NCBI RefSeq assembly: GCF_030123365.1
Contig: NZ_CP126107.1
Span: 1,907,501-1,971,500, forward strand
Origin: Neobacillus sp. SuZ13
Lineage (GTDB): Bacteria; Bacillota; Bacilli; Bacillales; Cytobacillaceae
Reading direction: 5' to 3'
DNA length: 64,000 nt
Shown here: positions 16,948 through 26,785 of the stretch, one piece after another
Numbering within the stretch: the first letter of the stretch is position 1
How the letters are laid out: every line of letters starts with the position of its first letter
Position numbers and translations under genes: made by a program
Notes under the pieces: generated by a model
What the model saw: the letters and a program-made list of their open reading frames with translations, nothing else
Told to the model about the DNA's origin: nothing
Database searches by the model: none

Positions 16948-17649
16948 GTGGTGAAAACTTTGAAAAAAATATTAATCGTAGAAGATGATCATGATATTGG
17001 AGAATTACAACAAGATTACCTTGAGATTAACGGTTATGATGTTGAATTACAGACCTCAGGCAAAGAAGGATTAAAACGTGCACTAAATAAAGACTATAAC
17101 TTATTAATTATCGATGTCATGTTGCCAGAGGTAGATGGATTCGAGATCTGTAAACAAGTCAGAGCTGTAAAAAATATCCCCATCTTATTTGTCTCGGCTA
17201 AAAAGGAGGATATTGATAAAATAAGAGGTCTGGGTCTTGGAGCGGATGATTATATTATTAAGCCGTTTAGCCCAAGCGAGCTTGTTGCCAGGGTGAAGGC
17301 ACACTTGGCTCGATATGAGCGATTAATAGGGAATATTGAAACAACAAAAAAGGAAATAAGAATTCGCGGGCTTCTCATTGATGAAATGGCTCGAAAGGTT
17401 TACGTGAACAATCAGAAGATCGCTTTAACCGCTAAAGAATTTGACCTATTACTTTTCTTAGCACAGCATCCAAATCGTGTCTTTAGCAAAGAGGACCTAT
17501 TCGAAACCATTTGGGGCCTCGATTCCTCAGGGGATATTACTACCATAACGGTGCATATAAGAAAAATACGCGGTAAAATTGAAAAGGATCCCTCCAATCC
17601 TCAATTTATCGAAACCGTTTGGGGTGCAGGATATATGATATCGGTTTAA
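16948..17649 (+). CDS. OmpR/PhoB-family response regulator
   Basis: This 233-residue regulator has a receiver domain (about residues 6-120) with acidic pocket VEDDHD, phospho-acceptor Asp in LLIIDVMLPEVDG, conserved FVSAKKED and Lys in DYIIKPFSPSELVARV. The C-terminal winged helix (about 135-230) has LTAKEFDLLLFLAQHPNRVFSKEDLFETIWG and TITVHIRKIRGKIE. Possible starts are GTG 16948, GTG 16951 or TTG 16960. It is co-transcribed with the kinase. Targets are unknown; the DUF4822 gene immediately upstream in the island is a candidate. Confidence 0.9.
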   Translation: MVKTLKKILIVEDDHDIGELQQDYLEINGYDVELQTSGKEGLKRALNKDYNLLIIDVMLPEVDGFEICKQVRAVKNIPILFVSAKKEDIDKIRGLGLGADDYIIKPFSPSELVARVKAHLARYERLIGNIETTKKEIRIRGLLIDEMARKVYVNNQKIALTAKEFDLLLFLAQHPNRVFSKEDLFETIWGLDSSGDITTITVHIRKIRGKIEKDPSNPQFIETVWGAGYMISV

Positions 17650-17707
17650 ATTATTTTTAACATCAATTAAAACAATATAACCAAATAAATGATAGGAGTG
17701 AGTCTCA

Positions 17708-18118
17708 ATGAGTAACAAAAAATGGATGGAACATGCCATCAATTTGGCAAAAAGTAATGCGAATAGAGGCGGAAAACCATTTGGGGCAGTTATTGTAAAA
17801 GATGAAACAATTATTGCTGAGGCAGTAAATGATGTCATTGCAACACACGATCCAACAACACATGCAGAACTTCAGGCAATCAGTAAAGCTTCACGTTCAT
17901 TAGGTAAAGAAGACTTATCTGATTGTGAACTGTATGCAAGTGGTGAACCATGTCCAATGTGTTTAAGCGCTATTTATCTCGCAAATATGAAGAAGATTTA
18001 TTTTGCCAATCCGATGGAGGGAAATCCACTTGCGGTTCAAGCAAAAAAAATCTATGAACAGGTTGGATTAACAAACGAAAAAAGAACAATTAGACTAATT
18101 CAACTATCGATTAATTAA
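17708..18118 (+). CDS. Cytidine/deoxycytidylate-type zinc deaminase (guanine deaminase-like)
   Basis: This 136-residue deaminase has the zinc site as HAELQAISKAS (His ligand and catalytic Glu) and GEPCPMCLSAIY (two Cys ligands). The start NLAKSNANRGGKPFGAVIVKDETIIAEAVNDVIATHDPTTHAE resembles GuaD-type guanine deaminases and other nucleoside deaminases more than TadA, whose TadA-specific C-terminal helix is not seen. Reaction: hydrolytic deamination of a purine or pyrimidine base. SD ATAGGAGTG. It lies inside the tRNA-Arg island between the two-component genes and an ankyrin lipoprotein; no functional link is evident. Confidence 0.8.
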   Translation: MSNKKWMEHAINLAKSNANRGGKPFGAVIVKDETIIAEAVNDVIATHDPTTHAELQAISKASRSLGKEDLSDCELYASGEPCPMCLSAIYLANMKKIYFANPMEGNPLAVQAKKIYEQVGLTNEKRTIRLIQLSIN

Positions 18119-18133
18119 TTATAAGGTTTGATT

Positions 18134-18841
18134 ATGAAACGGTTATCTTTTTCTTTTTGTATCATGTTCCTAATTTTGGCAGGTTGTCAAAATCCTAAAA
18201 TGTTTGAAAAGTCAAGTGAAGTACCGATCGATAAGGTGAATAATATGAAAGAACAATTTTTTAAAGCTGTAGAAAATGGACAAATAGACCGGATAAATAG
18301 CTTATTAAATCAAGGAGTAAATATAAACAGCCAGGATAGTATGGGAAGGACAGCGGTAATGATTACTACCTATGCTAATGATATAGAAACAACCCATGCC
18401 TTAATTGAAAAGGGTGCGGATGTTAACATTCAGGATAATATGAATAATAATCCGTTCCTTTATGCTGGTGCAGAAGGTTTAATTGGGATTTTAAAGCTTA
18501 CTATCGAGGCAGGGGCAAATCCAAAGCTTTTAAACAGGTATGGTGGTACAGCCTTAATTCCAGCTTCTGAACATGGACATATAGAGGTTGTAAAAGAACT
18601 TCTAGAAAAAACAGAAATAGATGTTAATCATATAAACAATTTAGGCTGGACAGCATTAATGGAGGCAATTGTTCTAAATGATGGCGGAAAGAATCAGCAG
18701 GAAACAATTAAGCTTTTGATAAAACATGGGGCAGATGTTAGCATACCAGACTCTGAGGGTGTCACACCTCTTCAACATGCAAGCGAAAGAAACTTTGCAG
18801 AAATTGAAAAAATTCTACTGCAAGCAGGTGCAAAAAGATAA
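18134..18841 (+). CDS. Ankyrin-repeat lipoprotein
   Basis: This lipoprotein of about 235 residues has signal MKRLSFSFCIMFLILAGC with lipobox LILAGC. After a short linker come about five ankyrin repeats (VENGQIDRINSLLNQGVNIN, AVMITTYANDIETTHALIEK, TALIPASEHGHIEVVKELLE, TALMEAIVLNDGGKNQQETI, TPLQHASERNFAEIEKILLQ). It is anchored on the outer face of the membrane and presumably binds a protein. The ATG at 18134 is preferred over an in-frame TTG at 18128. It follows the deaminase by 15 bases and may share its transcript. Partner unknown. Confidence 0.82.
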   Translation: MKRLSFSFCIMFLILAGCQNPKMFEKSSEVPIDKVNNMKEQFFKAVENGQIDRINSLLNQGVNINSQDSMGRTAVMITTYANDIETTHALIEKGADVNIQDNMNNNPFLYAGAEGLIGILKLTIEAGANPKLLNRYGGTALIPASEHGHIEVVKELLEKTEIDVNHINNLGWTALMEAIVLNDGGKNQQETIKLLIKHGADVSIPDSEGVTPLQHASERNFAEIEKILLQAGAKR

Positions 18842-18909
18842 CTATTTAAAAGCCAATATATAAGATTAGATGTTAAATATATGTTTTGACTTATTTTCTT
18901 TTTGAAAAA

Positions 18910-19066
18910 TAATTAACGACATTTACGGCCCAAAAACAGGGTACCATGACGACGGGTATTTTGTTTATGATGGTGTTATTTTCCTCTTTTTTGGATGGAA
19001 AACTAGATGTTTCATAAATACATCTATTAAAGATAAACAGAAAAAACCTTGCAATAGCAAGGTTTT
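18910..19066 (+). pseudogene. Short coding remnant at the right end of the tRNA-Arg island
   Basis: After a TGA, one frame reads NDIYGPKTGYHDDGYFVYDG and then VIFLFFGWKTRCFINTSIKD before running into the terminator. There is no start codon. It looks like the tail of a small, partly hydrophobic protein; I cannot assign a family. Probably debris at the island edge. Confidence 0.3.
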
Positions 19067-19068
19067 TT
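19041..19068 (-). terminator. Terminator of the tRNA-Arg gene
   Basis: AAAAAACCTTGC and GCAAGGTTTTTT (19057-19068) form a 12-bp stem with a four-base loop and a U-tail on the minus strand, just after the tRNA 3' end. Confidence 0.7.
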
Positions 19069-19071
19069 AGA

Positions 19072-19145
19072 CGTCCCGAAGAGGATTCGAACCTCCGACC
19101 TACAGTTTAGGAAACTGTTGCTCTATCCTGCTGAGCTATCGAGAC
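19072..19145 (-). tRNA. tRNA-Arg (anticodon CCT)
   Basis: Read on the minus strand, the 74-base gene starts GTCTCGATAGCTCAGC and ends TCGGGACG. The 7-bp acceptor stem (GTCTCGA/TCGGGAC) pairs with one wobble. The anticodon loop is TTCCTAA between ACAGT and ACTGT, giving anticodon CCU. The T-arm carries GGTTCGAATCC. CCA is not encoded. A partial copy of its 3' half occurs at 14118-14155, so this gene is the likely integration site of the 5-kb island to its left. Confidence 0.92.
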
Positions 19146-19213
19146 ACACATATTAGGAACGTTATTTATTATAAGTTGTTAATGGCAAAAGGTCAATAGA
19201 AAAGTTGTTGCTG

Positions 19214-19957
19214 TCATTGAAAAGGCAGGTCCCGGACGACTTCGCTTTTTTTTGTACCCCTTTCACGGAATATCAGCCAGACAATCAAACTAAGCCCAAT
19301 TAGTAAACCTTCCAGCGATAAAATGTACCAAGGATAGGGTCCTAAAACATCTAATAAACTCGCACTATCTGGCTTATGACTTAAGAACATATAATTTCCG
19401 CCAACCAGTTTATTAATCAACATGATAATCGGCATGAGTACATTTAAAAAGATACATAATTTTAAGACAGACCAAATCGTCGGACGGTAACCCTTTGACC
19501 ATGTAAAATATAGCGGCACCCAAATTTCCATCAAATGTGTATAGAAGAAATGGAAAAACCGAAAATGTGGGAAGTCATAATTTAAGGCTGGAGTAAATAA
19601 TGCCTGTGATGCGCCTAATAATGCCGTAAATAATAAAATCTCATAGATTATTTTTTTCGTGGTTAGCAACAGTAGGACCGTTAATATTAAACTAATGCTG
19701 CATAACTCCAAAGGAATAGCGTGACTGACATTCCAACTGCCATTTAAAATCATCCAAAAATGATAGGTCAATTCCATGATGATGAGAGTGATAGCGATCC
19801 CTATTTCGGTCCGTCTTCTTTGCCTAGCATTCAATTTATCTCTATTAAGATAGATAAAGATGGAACCTAGGATTAAGACGGCAATAATAACAAAATGACT
19901 GGTTGAAAACATTTCAAAATCATAATTTGTGAAACTGCGCCCAAACACCCCATCCAT
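19214..19957 (-). CDS. ywaF: TIGR02206-family integral membrane protein (YwaF-like)
   Basis: This 247-residue protein has about six to seven transmembrane helices. The family landmarks are the start GRSFTNYDFEMFSTSHF, then ITLIIMELTYHFWMILNGSW, AIPLELCSISLIL, HFRFFHFFYTHLMEIWVPLYF and NYMFLSHKPDSASLLDVLGPYPWYI. This is the YwaF family, conserved in Bacillus, with no established biochemical role. It is monocistronic on the minus strand next to the tRNA-Arg gene. A family call only. Confidence 0.8.
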   Translation of the reverse strand: MDGVFGRSFTNYDFEMFSTSHFVIIAVLILGSIFIYLNRDKLNARQRRRTEIGIAITLIIMELTYHFWMILNGSWNVSHAIPLELCSISLILTVLLLLTTKKIIYEILLFTALLGASQALFTPALNYDFPHFRFFHFFYTHLMEIWVPLYFTWSKGYRPTIWSVLKLCIFLNVLMPIIMLINKLVGGNYMFLSHKPDSASLLDVLGPYPWYILSLEGLLIGLSLIVWLIFRERGTKKSEVVRDLPFQ

Positions 19958-20107
19958 ACCCCCACCACCTAATTCGGCTAATAGTACCTTTTCTAATTAT
20001 ATTCAATGGAATTGCTTTTACACCTCTTCCAAAATATAAAATATTTCCATTTCACTCCGTTCTATAATTAGGATTTTTCTTCCTAAAAAAGTCTGTATGA
20101 AGTATGG

Positions 20108-20113
20108 TATAAT
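20108..20113 (+). promoter_or_regulatory. Possible -10 element upstream of mutS
   Basis: A perfect TATAAT lies about 200 bases before the mutS start and just before the 20141-20288 repeat. No good -35 is visible at 17 bases, so this is only a candidate. Confidence 0.3.
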
Positions 20114-20140
20114 AGTTTGTCGAACATACTCGAAAAAAAG

Positions 20141-20288
20141 AAAAGCGGAAGCGCCCGTTTAGCGCACGACAGGACTGGAGCGCTCTGACTGAGATAAAGG
20201 AAACACGGAGAGCGTTAGCGATTCGATGTTGACTTATCGTAGGGAAGAGAGCGAAGTACACTAGTCGCTGGGCGCTGAAGCTAGACAG
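20141..20288 (+). repeat. Dispersed Bacillus-type structured intergenic repeat
   Basis: This GC-richer stretch of about 150 bases stands out in an AT-rich spacer. It begins aaagcggaagcgcccgttta and ends gggcgctgaagctagaca; the two ends are near-complementary over 13 bases (AGCGGAAGCGCCC / GGGCGCTGAAGCT, 10 of 13). I have seen repeats of this general AGCGGAAGCGCC...GGCGCTGAAGCT form in Bacillaceae intergenic regions. It lies just upstream of the mutS SD, so it is probably in the mutS leader. No coding capacity. Confidence 0.6.
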
Positions 20289-20313
20289 TAATATAAATTT
20301 AGTGGAGGTCATT

Positions 20314-22914
20314 ATGGCTGCATATACGCCGATGATACAGCAATACTTAACCGTTAAGGCAGATTACCAAGATGCCTTTTTATTTTTTCGCTTAGGCGAT
20401 TTTTATGAAATGTTTTTTGATGATGCCATCAAAGCATCACAAGAATTAGAAATAACCTTAACAAGCAGACAAGGTGGTACGGATGACCGGATCCCGATGT
20501 GCGGTGTTCCCTATCATTCTGCACCTAACTATATTGAACAGCTCATTTCAAAAGGCTTTAAAGTGGCGATTTGTGAGCAGGTTGAAGACCCGAAGCTGAC
20601 CAAAGGTATGGTGAAAAGAGAAGTTGTCCAATTGATCACGCCTGGTACAGTGATGGAAGGTAAGGGTTTAACTGATAAAGAGAATAATTATATTGCCTCA
20701 ATTACCCGATTTGATGACGGAACCTTTGGGTTTGCCTACAATGATATCTCAACAGGTGAAAGCAGAGTAACACTGTTATCTAAAAATTTTGATGAGGTCC
20801 TAAATGAGTTAGCAGTTCTAAGTGCGAAGGAAGTAGTTGTAGCCAGCAGCTTTGATGGTGAATGGCAAAAGAAACTTCGTGAACGTGACGTTCTAGCGAT
20901 TTCATTTGAAGATAATAGTTCAATAGATATGAATTTTTCACATCTGCTAAAAGATTTGAATCAAGAAAAACTAAAGGTAACAATTGCGCGGCTTTTTCAT
21001 TATTTATATCGGTCGCAAAAAAGAAGTTTAGATCATCTACAGCCAGTAACCACCTATCAAATCCATCAATATATGAAAATTGACTACTATTCCAAGAGAA
21101 ATCTTGAATTAACGGAAACCATTCGTTCCAAAGGAAAAAAAGGGTCCTTGTTATGGCTCCTTGATGAAACGATGACCGCAATGGGCGGAAGGATGTTAAA
21201 GCACTGGATCGACCGTCCGTTAATCAGTCAAACTGAGATTGAATCGCGCCAATCTATTGTGGAAGTCCTAATGTCACATTATTTTGAGCGCCAAGAACTA
21301 CGTGAAAAACTAAAGGAAGTTTATGATTTAGAACGATTAGCTGGAAGAGTAGCCTTTGGCAATATCAATGCCCGTGATTTGGTCCAATTGAAGCGTTCGT
21401 TAATGCAGGTTCCATATTTACAACAAATTTTGCAAGGTATGCAGGATGAAAAAGTGAACCAAATCGCTGAACTGCTTGATCCTTGTGAAGAAATTACGGA
21501 TTTGTTGGAGCAGGCGATTGTTGAAAATCCACCGCTTTCCTTAAAAGAAGGTAATATGATATGCGATGGGTACAATGCCCAGCTCGATCAATACCGTGAT
21601 GCCAGCCGGAATGGGAAAACTTGGATTGCTCAGCTGGAACGGGAAGAACGGGAGAAGACCGGCATTAAGTCATTAAAAGTTGGTTACAACCGTGTATTTG
21701 GTTATTATATTGAGATTACACGTGCAAACCTCCATCTGTTAGAAGAAGGACAATACGAACGGAAACAAACATTATCCAATGCGGAACGGTTTATTACTCC
21801 GGATTTAAAAGAAAAAGAAGCTTTAATTTTACAAGCAGAAGAAAAAAGCAGTGAACTGGAATATGAATTGTTTGCGGAGATTCGTGAGATTGTAAAAGAA
21901 CAAATTCCGCGTTTACAAGCATTGGCAAAAACGATTAGTGAACTAGATGTCCTGCAGTGTTTCGCTCAAGTAAGTGAAGACCGCCACTATGTTAAACCAC
22001 AGTTTTCAATGGAGGGCCGTGTCGTTGTTAAGGAAGGCCGTCATCCCGTGGTTGAAAAGGTATTGAACGCTCAGGAATACGTTCCAAATGATTGCTTCAT
22101 GGACAGCGACCGGGAAGTTTTATTGATTACAGGCCCAAACATGTCAGGGAAAAGTACCTACATGCGCCAAGTCGCTTTGGTTGCGATCTTAGCGCAAATC
22201 GGCTGTTACGTCCCAGCTTCCGAAGCGGTCTTGCCGATATTTGACCAAGTATTTACCCGGATTGGTGCAGCTGATGATTTAATTTCCGGACAAAGTACCT
22301 TTATGGTTGAAATGCTTGAAGCCAAAAATGCGATTTCAAATGCTACACAAAACAGCTTAATCTTGTTTGACGAAATCGGTCGTGGGACTTCGACTTATGA
22401 TGGGATGGCCCTTGCGCAAGCAATCATTGAATACATTCATACCAATATTGGCGCAAAGACTCTTTTTTCGACACATTATCATGAATTAACGGTCTTACAG
22501 GAAGAACTGCCTAAGTTACAAAACATCCACGTCAGTGCGATTGAGCATAATGGAAAAGTCGTGTTTCTTCATAAAATAAAAGAAGGACCAGCCGACAAGA
22601 GTTACGGAATTCATGTCGCTCAGCTTGCAGGACTGCCAACTGACTTAATCAGCCGTGCGAATGAAATATTAACCGCACTTGAGCAGTCTGATACCCAGGA
22701 GGTCAAGCCAAAAAAGGAAGCAGTGAAGGTAGTTAACGTAGAAGAACAGCCTGCTCAACTTTCTTTCTTTGATGAACCGAGAGATGTGAAAAAGCAAGAA
22801 CTTTCTTCGAAAGAGAAACGCGTGATTGAAAAAATGAAGGAATTAGATATATTGGATTTAACACCACTTCAAGCGATAAATATGTTGTATGAGCTCCAGA
22901 AAAAGTTAAAGTAG
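20314..22914 (+). CDS. mutS: DNA mismatch repair protein MutS
   Basis: This 866-residue protein has the N-terminal mismatch-reading motif [15 protein letters not shown] (Phe-x-Glu), connector and lever domains, and the C-terminal ABC ATPase with Walker [14 protein letters not shown], Walker [17 protein letters not shown] and STHYHELT. The extreme C-terminus ([18 protein letters not shown]) is the tetramerisation/beta-clamp tail region. The ATG at 20314 follows SD GGAGG (20304-20308); an in-frame GTG at 20302 overlaps that SD. mutL follows after 13 bases. Recognises mismatches and recruits MutL. Confidence 0.97.
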   Translation: MAAYTPMIQQYLTVKADYQDAFLFFRLGDFYEMFFDDAIKASQELEITLTSRQGGTDDRIPMCGVPYHSAPNYIEQLISKGFKVAICEQVEDPKLTKGMVKREVVQLITPGTVMEGKGLTDKENNYIASITRFDDGTFGFAYNDISTGESRVTLLSKNFDEVLNELAVLSAKEVVVASSFDGEWQKKLRERDVLAISFEDNSSIDMNFSHLLKDLNQEKLKVTIARLFHYLYRSQKRSLDHLQPVTTYQIHQYMKIDYYSKRNLELTETIRSKGKKGSLLWLLDETMTAMGGRMLKHWIDRPLISQTEIESRQSIVEVLMSHYFERQELREKLKEVYDLERLAGRVAFGNINARDLVQLKRSLMQVPYLQQILQGMQDEKVNQIAELLDPCEEITDLLEQAIVENPPLSLKEGNMICDGYNAQLDQYRDASRNGKTWIAQLEREEREKTGIKSLKVGYNRVFGYYIEITRANLHLLEEGQYERKQTLSNAERFITPDLKEKEALILQAEEKSSELEYELFAEIREIVKEQIPRLQALAKTISELDVLQCFAQVSEDRHYVKPQFSMEGRVVVKEGRHPVVEKVLNAQEYVPNDCFMDSDREVLLITGPNMSGKSTYMRQVALVAILAQIGCYVPASEAVLPIFDQVFTRIGAADDLISGQSTFMVEMLEAKNAISNATQNSLILFDEIGRGTSTYDGMALAQAIIEYIHTNIGAKTLFSTHYHELTVLQEELPKLQNIHVSAIEHNGKVVFLHKIKEGPADKSYGIHVAQLAGLPTDLISRANEILTALEQSDTQEVKPKKEAVKVVNVEEQPAQLSFFDEPRDVKKQELSSKEKRVIEKMKELDILDLTPLQAINMLYELQKKLK

Positions 22915-22927
22915 GGGGTGAATTCGA

Positions 22928-24859
22928 ATGGGTAAAATAATTCAATTAGATGATGCCTTATCGAATAAAATCGCAGCGGGAGAGGTAGTAGAACGTCCTG
23001 CTTCCGTGGTAAAAGAGTTGGTTGAAAATTCAATTGATGCCGGCAGTACGGTGATTGAAATTGAGGTGGAAGAAGCAGGGCTCGCTAAAATCCGCATTAC
23101 CGACAATGGAAATGGGATTGAGGAAGAGGATGTGTTAATCGCCTTTCAACGCCATGCCACCTCTAAAATAAAGAATGAAAATGACTTGTTCCGAATTCGG
23201 ACCCTTGGGTTCCGGGGAGAGGCCCTGCCGAGTGTCGCCTCTGTTTCACGGCTCGAGATGAAAACTTCTACGGGTGAAGGGGCAGGAAATCGGGTGGTCT
23301 TCGAAGGCGGCAAAGTTGAAATATTTGAGAAAGCATCGAGCCGACGAGGAACCGATATTACGATTACCGATTTATTTTTCAATACACCTGCCCGCTTGAA
23401 GTATATGAAGACGATTCATACCGAGCTTGGAAATATAACGGACGTTGTGAATCGACTTGCCCTTTCCCATCCAGAGGTAGCTTTCCGCCTCATTCATAAT
23501 GATAGGAAATTGTTGCAAACCAATGGAAACGGAGATGTTCGTCAGGTTCTAGCCTCGATTTATGGTCTGGGGATCGCCAAGCAGCTCGTTCCCATCTCCG
23601 GGACATCGCTTGATTATAAAATTACTGGATTTGCTTCGATGCCTGAGGTAACCAGAGCCTCACGAAACTATATTTCAACAATGATAAATGGTCGTTTTAT
23701 CAAAAACTATCCATTAGCAAAGGCGATCCAAGAAGGCTACCATACATTACTTCCAATCGGCAGGTTCCCAATAGTTCTCCTGAACATTGAAATGGACCCA
23801 TTGCTTGTGGATGTCAATGTCCACCCTTCGAAAATGGAGGTTCGTATTAGTAAAGAAGCAGAGTTGAATGAACTTGTCACAACGATGATCAAAGAGGAGT
23901 TTAAATCAAAAATCCTGATCCCGACAGCTTATACAGCGGTGAAAAAGGAAATTCAAAAGGAAGAACAGACTTCCTTGGCCCTTGATGAAGGAACAATGCC
24001 GCCTGTCGAGAGGAAAGACTTCGAGTGGTTCCGGCCAGAAGCCACAGCAATCGTCCAAGAAAAACGACCATCGCTAGTTGATATGCCAACAGAATCTTCT
24101 TTTTCAAAATTGCCGATTCAACCCGAAATCGAAGAGGAAGAAACAATGGTGCCTGACACCTGGTTCTCTACCAATCCATTTAGCGAGGCGCCGGCTCGGT
24201 CAGATTCAGATGAAAGCATTACTGTTCAACCCAACCCTGATATTATCGAGACTAATTGTGATACTCCGTCCGAGAGTAGAGTTCCCCGGTTATATCCAAT
24301 TGGGCAAATGCACGGGACTTATATTTTTGCCCAAAATGAAAATGGACTGTATATCATTGACCAGCATGCTGCCCAGGAGAGGTTGAAATATGAATATTTC
24401 CGGGAAAAGGTAGGTCAGGTCCAATCTGAGTTACAAGAAATGCTGGTACCATTAACGTTTGAGTATTCGACGGATGAATTCTTGAAAATAAATGAATACC
24501 AACATGAGCTCGAAAAGGTCGGGGTTTTTCTTGAGGAGTTCGGGATTAATAGCTATATTGTCCGTTCCCACCCGCAGTGGTTTCCAAAAGGGGAGGAAAA
24601 AGAAATCATTGAAGAGATGATTGAGCAGCTATTATTAATGAAAAAGGTAGATATTAAGAAACTACGTGAAGATGCAGCAATTATGATGAGTTGTAAAGCA
24701 TCCATAAAAGCGAACCGCCATTTACGAAATGACGAGATCCAAGCACTCTTAGATGATCTCCGGAGGGCTTCCGATCCATTTACATGTCCGCATGGAAGAC
24801 CGATTATCGTGCATTACTCGGTTTATGAGATGGAGAAAATGTTTAAACGGGTGATGTGA
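22928..24859 (+). CDS. mutL: DNA mismatch repair endonuclease MutL
   Basis: This 643-residue protein has an N-terminal GHKL ATPase with [25 protein letters not shown] and [13 protein letters not shown] low-complexity linker spans about residues 335-455. The C-terminal dimerisation/endonuclease domain carries [14 protein letters not shown] (the DQHAxQERxxxE metal motif), [12 protein letters not shown] and [12 protein letters not shown]. Presence of these motifs marks a nicking MutL, as in B. subtilis, in an organism without MutH. It is co-transcribed with mutS and ends at a strong hairpin. Confidence 0.97.
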   Translation: MGKIIQLDDALSNKIAAGEVVERPASVVKELVENSIDAGSTVIEIEVEEAGLAKIRITDNGNGIEEEDVLIAFQRHATSKIKNENDLFRIRTLGFRGEALPSVASVSRLEMKTSTGEGAGNRVVFEGGKVEIFEKASSRRGTDITITDLFFNTPARLKYMKTIHTELGNITDVVNRLALSHPEVAFRLIHNDRKLLQTNGNGDVRQVLASIYGLGIAKQLVPISGTSLDYKITGFASMPEVTRASRNYISTMINGRFIKNYPLAKAIQEGYHTLLPIGRFPIVLLNIEMDPLLVDVNVHPSKMEVRISKEAELNELVTTMIKEEFKSKILIPTAYTAVKKEIQKEEQTSLALDEGTMPPVERKDFEWFRPEATAIVQEKRPSLVDMPTESSFSKLPIQPEIEEEETMVPDTWFSTNPFSEAPARSDSDESITVQPNPDIIETNCDTPSESRVPRLYPIGQMHGTYIFAQNENGLYIIDQHAAQERLKYEYFREKVGQVQSELQEMLVPLTFEYSTDEFLKINEYQHELEKVGVFLEEFGINSYIVRSHPQWFPKGEEKEIIEEMIEQLLLMKKVDIKKLREDAAIMMSCKASIKANRHLRNDEIQALLDDLRRASDPFTCPHGRPIIVHYSVYEMEKMFKRVM

Positions 24860-24893
24860 TCTACAATATATAGATAGTGACCTCTATGAAAAA

Positions 24894-24940
24894 GGGGAAA
24901 AACCTCACTTAATTGAGTGAGGTTTTTCCCCCCTTTTTTA
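24894..24940. terminator. Strong bidirectional terminator after mutL
   Basis: GGGGAAAAACCTCACT (24894-24909) pairs with AGTGAGGTTTTTCCCC (24916-24931), 16 bp, with T-runs on the plus strand. It also serves the convergent small gene at 24952. Confidence 0.85.
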
Positions 24941-24951
24941 GTTCCATAGCA

Positions 24952-25173
24952 TCATCCAAGTTCTTGACGACGTTTTTGTCTATTCCTCTGTAATTCTCCC
25001 TGTTTCCATGTGTATTTTTGCATATATAACTTTAAAACATCATTAATAGACTTTCCGCTTTTATCTACTGCTTCCAGAAAATTATCTCTAATATGTTGTG
25101 GAACGTCGATACTTAATTGAACAGTTTCGGTCAATTTCTTCTCCTTTTGTTCCTCTTTTCTTAGCTGCTGCAT
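24952..25173 (-). CDS. Small ribbon-helix-helix-like protein
   Basis: This 73-residue protein has charged N- and C-terminal ends and the core TVQLSIDVPQHIRDNFLEAV, then DKSGKSINDVLKLYMQKY. That pattern (beta strand, helix, turn, helix) resembles ribbon-helix-helix DNA-binding proteins. A good SD (AGGGGAGG) precedes the ATG on the minus strand, so I consider it real. It converges with mutL and shares its terminator. No specific family assigned; DNA binding is inferred from pattern only. Confidence 0.6.
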   Translation of the reverse strand: MQQLRKEEQKEKKLTETVQLSIDVPQHIRDNFLEAVDKSGKSINDVLKLYMQKYTWKQGELQRNRQKRRQELG

Positions 25174-25392
25174 AAATAATGCCTCCCCTTTGCAATTAAA
25201 AAAAAAGAATAGTTTAAAAACAATAAAAATTTTAAATATTTACGATAAATTGATTTTAACAAGTGGAAGCGGATACAATGAAACAATATTTTTCGTCAAA
25301 TTTCGACATTTTTTCGCCGTGAAGGTTTTCTGTATCAGAATAGTAAACTCTCTTGAATCTAACAAAGATTAAATGATGATTCAATAATAAAG
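25174..25392. other. AT-rich intergenic region, no gene
   Basis: A 60-codon open frame on the plus strand is rich in Lys, Asn, Ile and Phe, has no SD and no family resemblance; I do not regard it as a gene. It probably holds the promoter of the small minus-strand gene at 24952. Confidence 0.5.
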
Positions 25393-25429
25393 AAAAAAGC
25401 TGCAGAATGTGGTATTCTACAGCTTTTTT
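25393..25429 (-). terminator. Terminator of mreBH
   Basis: AAAAAAGCTGCAGAAT and ATTCTACAGCTTTTTT form a 16-bp stem with one mismatch and U-tails on both strands. It lies 51 bases beyond the mreBH stop. Confidence 0.8.
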
Positions 25430-25479
25430 CTAATAGTTTTTATATTGAGGAGAATGTCAGGCTACGCCATTGAATCGGT

Positions 25480-26487
25480 TTATTTCAAAGCAGCCTGAAC
25501 TTTACTCATGTACTGCAGGGCCCTGCCAGTACCGATTGCTACTGATTCAAGCGGATTTGGAGCAAGTTGGACGGGAACGACGATCTCTTGGCTTAGCCAT
25601 GCTTCCATTCCATTTAATAAAGCTCCACCACCGGTGAGAATTACGCCGCGGTCGACGATGTCTCCGCTAAGTTCGGCAGGACAATCTTCTAGGGTGGCAC
25701 GAATCGCTTCTAAAATATGCAAGAGTGCTTCCTTGATGGCCACACGGATTTCATAGGATGATAGTTTAATTGTTTTTGGCAGACCGGTTACAAGGTCACG
25801 GCCGCGGATGTCCATGAATTTTTCCTCGTGGTCAATGAGGGCATATCCAATTTCTATTTTGATGTTTTCCGCTGTTCTTTCTCCGATGAGAATATTATAT
25901 TCTTTTCGAATATGTTGGATGATGTCTTCATCAAGACGATCTCCGCCAATTTTAATAGAATGGCAGGCAACAACACCGCCAAAGGAGATAATTGCAACTT
26001 CGGTATTACCGCCGCCAATATCGACCACAACATTGGCAACTGGTTCATCAACCGGCATTCCTGCCCCGATTGCTGCTGCGACAGGTTCTTCAATTAAGCT
26101 GATTTTCTTAGCCCCAGCTTGTCTAACCGCATCTTGGATCGCTCTTCTTTCCACACTTGTAGAACCAGATGGGATACTAACGACCACATTTGGTTTCCGG
26201 ACGGCGAATCCAATTTTTTTTGATGCTTTGCGCATGATATGTTTCAGTAATTCAGTCGTTACGTCATAATCAGCGATTACCCCATCCTTCATAGGACGAA
26301 TGGCCACGATTTTTTCAGGCGTTTTTCCAATCATTTCTTTCGCTTCCTGACCAACTGCTACCACATTTTTGGTAACCGTATCGATGGCCACAACCGCTGG
26401 TTCATTTATCGCAATTCCTTTATTTTTACTATAAACTAGTATATTTGCAGTTCCTAAATCAATTCCAATATCAAAAGTTGATAACAT
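25480..26487 (-). CDS. mreBH: Actin-like cell-shape protein MreBH
   Basis: This 335-residue bacterial actin has phosphate-1 loop [20 protein letters not shown], connect-1 [19 protein letters not shown] segment ([14 protein letters not shown]), phosphate-2 [20 protein letters not shown], adenosine loop [18 protein letters not shown] and the connect-2 helix. Length and the sequence [19 protein letters not shown] match MreBH rather than MreB or Mbl. It forms membrane-associated filaments that direct lateral wall synthesis and the autolysin LytE in B. subtilis. It is monocistronic and divergent from miaA. Antisense open frames inside it are shadows. Confidence 0.92.
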   Translation of the reverse strand: MLSTFDIGIDLGTANILVYSKNKGIAINEPAVVAIDTVTKNVVAVGQEAKEMIGKTPEKIVAIRPMKDGVIADYDVTTELLKHIMRKASKKIGFAVRKPNVVVSIPSGSTSVERRAIQDAVRQAGAKKISLIEEPVAAAIGAGMPVDEPVANVVVDIGGGNTEVAIISFGGVVACHSIKIGGDRLDEDIIQHIRKEYNILIGERTAENIKIEIGYALIDHEEKFMDIRGRDLVTGLPKTIKLSSYEIRVAIKEALLHILEAIRATLEDCPAELSGDIVDRGVILTGGGALLNGMEAWLSQEIVVPVQLAPNPLESVAIGTGRALQYMSKVQAALK

Positions 26488-26785
26488 CTTATTTCACCTT
26501 ATTTCATTATTTTTGGTTACTAGATATGCTACGGGTAGTCTATCATAAAGTTGGGGGTGGAAAGCGCTTTGTAAATGAACCGTTATCCTTTTGTAAAGTT
26601 ACAAGAAAATTATTCCTTTTTGGTAATGAAAATGAAAAATTATGATTCATGTGGATTATGAGCATAGAAAAGAACTTTTATGTATATACTAGTTTGATGT
26701 TCAACTGCTTTTTAAATTTATGTTACGATGAAGGGGTGAAAGTAGAATCGAAAGCGTGCTTTCACTGAAAATGGGATAAGGCAGT
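26488..26785. other. Divergent promoter region of mreBH and miaA
   Basis: About 300 AT-rich bases between two divergent starts. I see no structured RNA or strong consensus promoter. The miaA side has the sequence ttatgttacgatgaagg, which could hold a -10-like TACGAT. Confidence 0.4.

Noticed and set aside
17527..17838. 103-codon minus-strand frame over the regulator and deaminase genes
   Set aside because: Shadow of two well-supported plus-strand genes.
25190..25372. 60-codon plus-strand frame between two minus-strand genes
   Set aside because: AT-rich composition, no SD and no family features.
25808..26269. 153-codon plus-strand frame inside mreBH
   Set aside because: Antisense shadow of a strongly conserved actin-like gene; no SD and biased composition.
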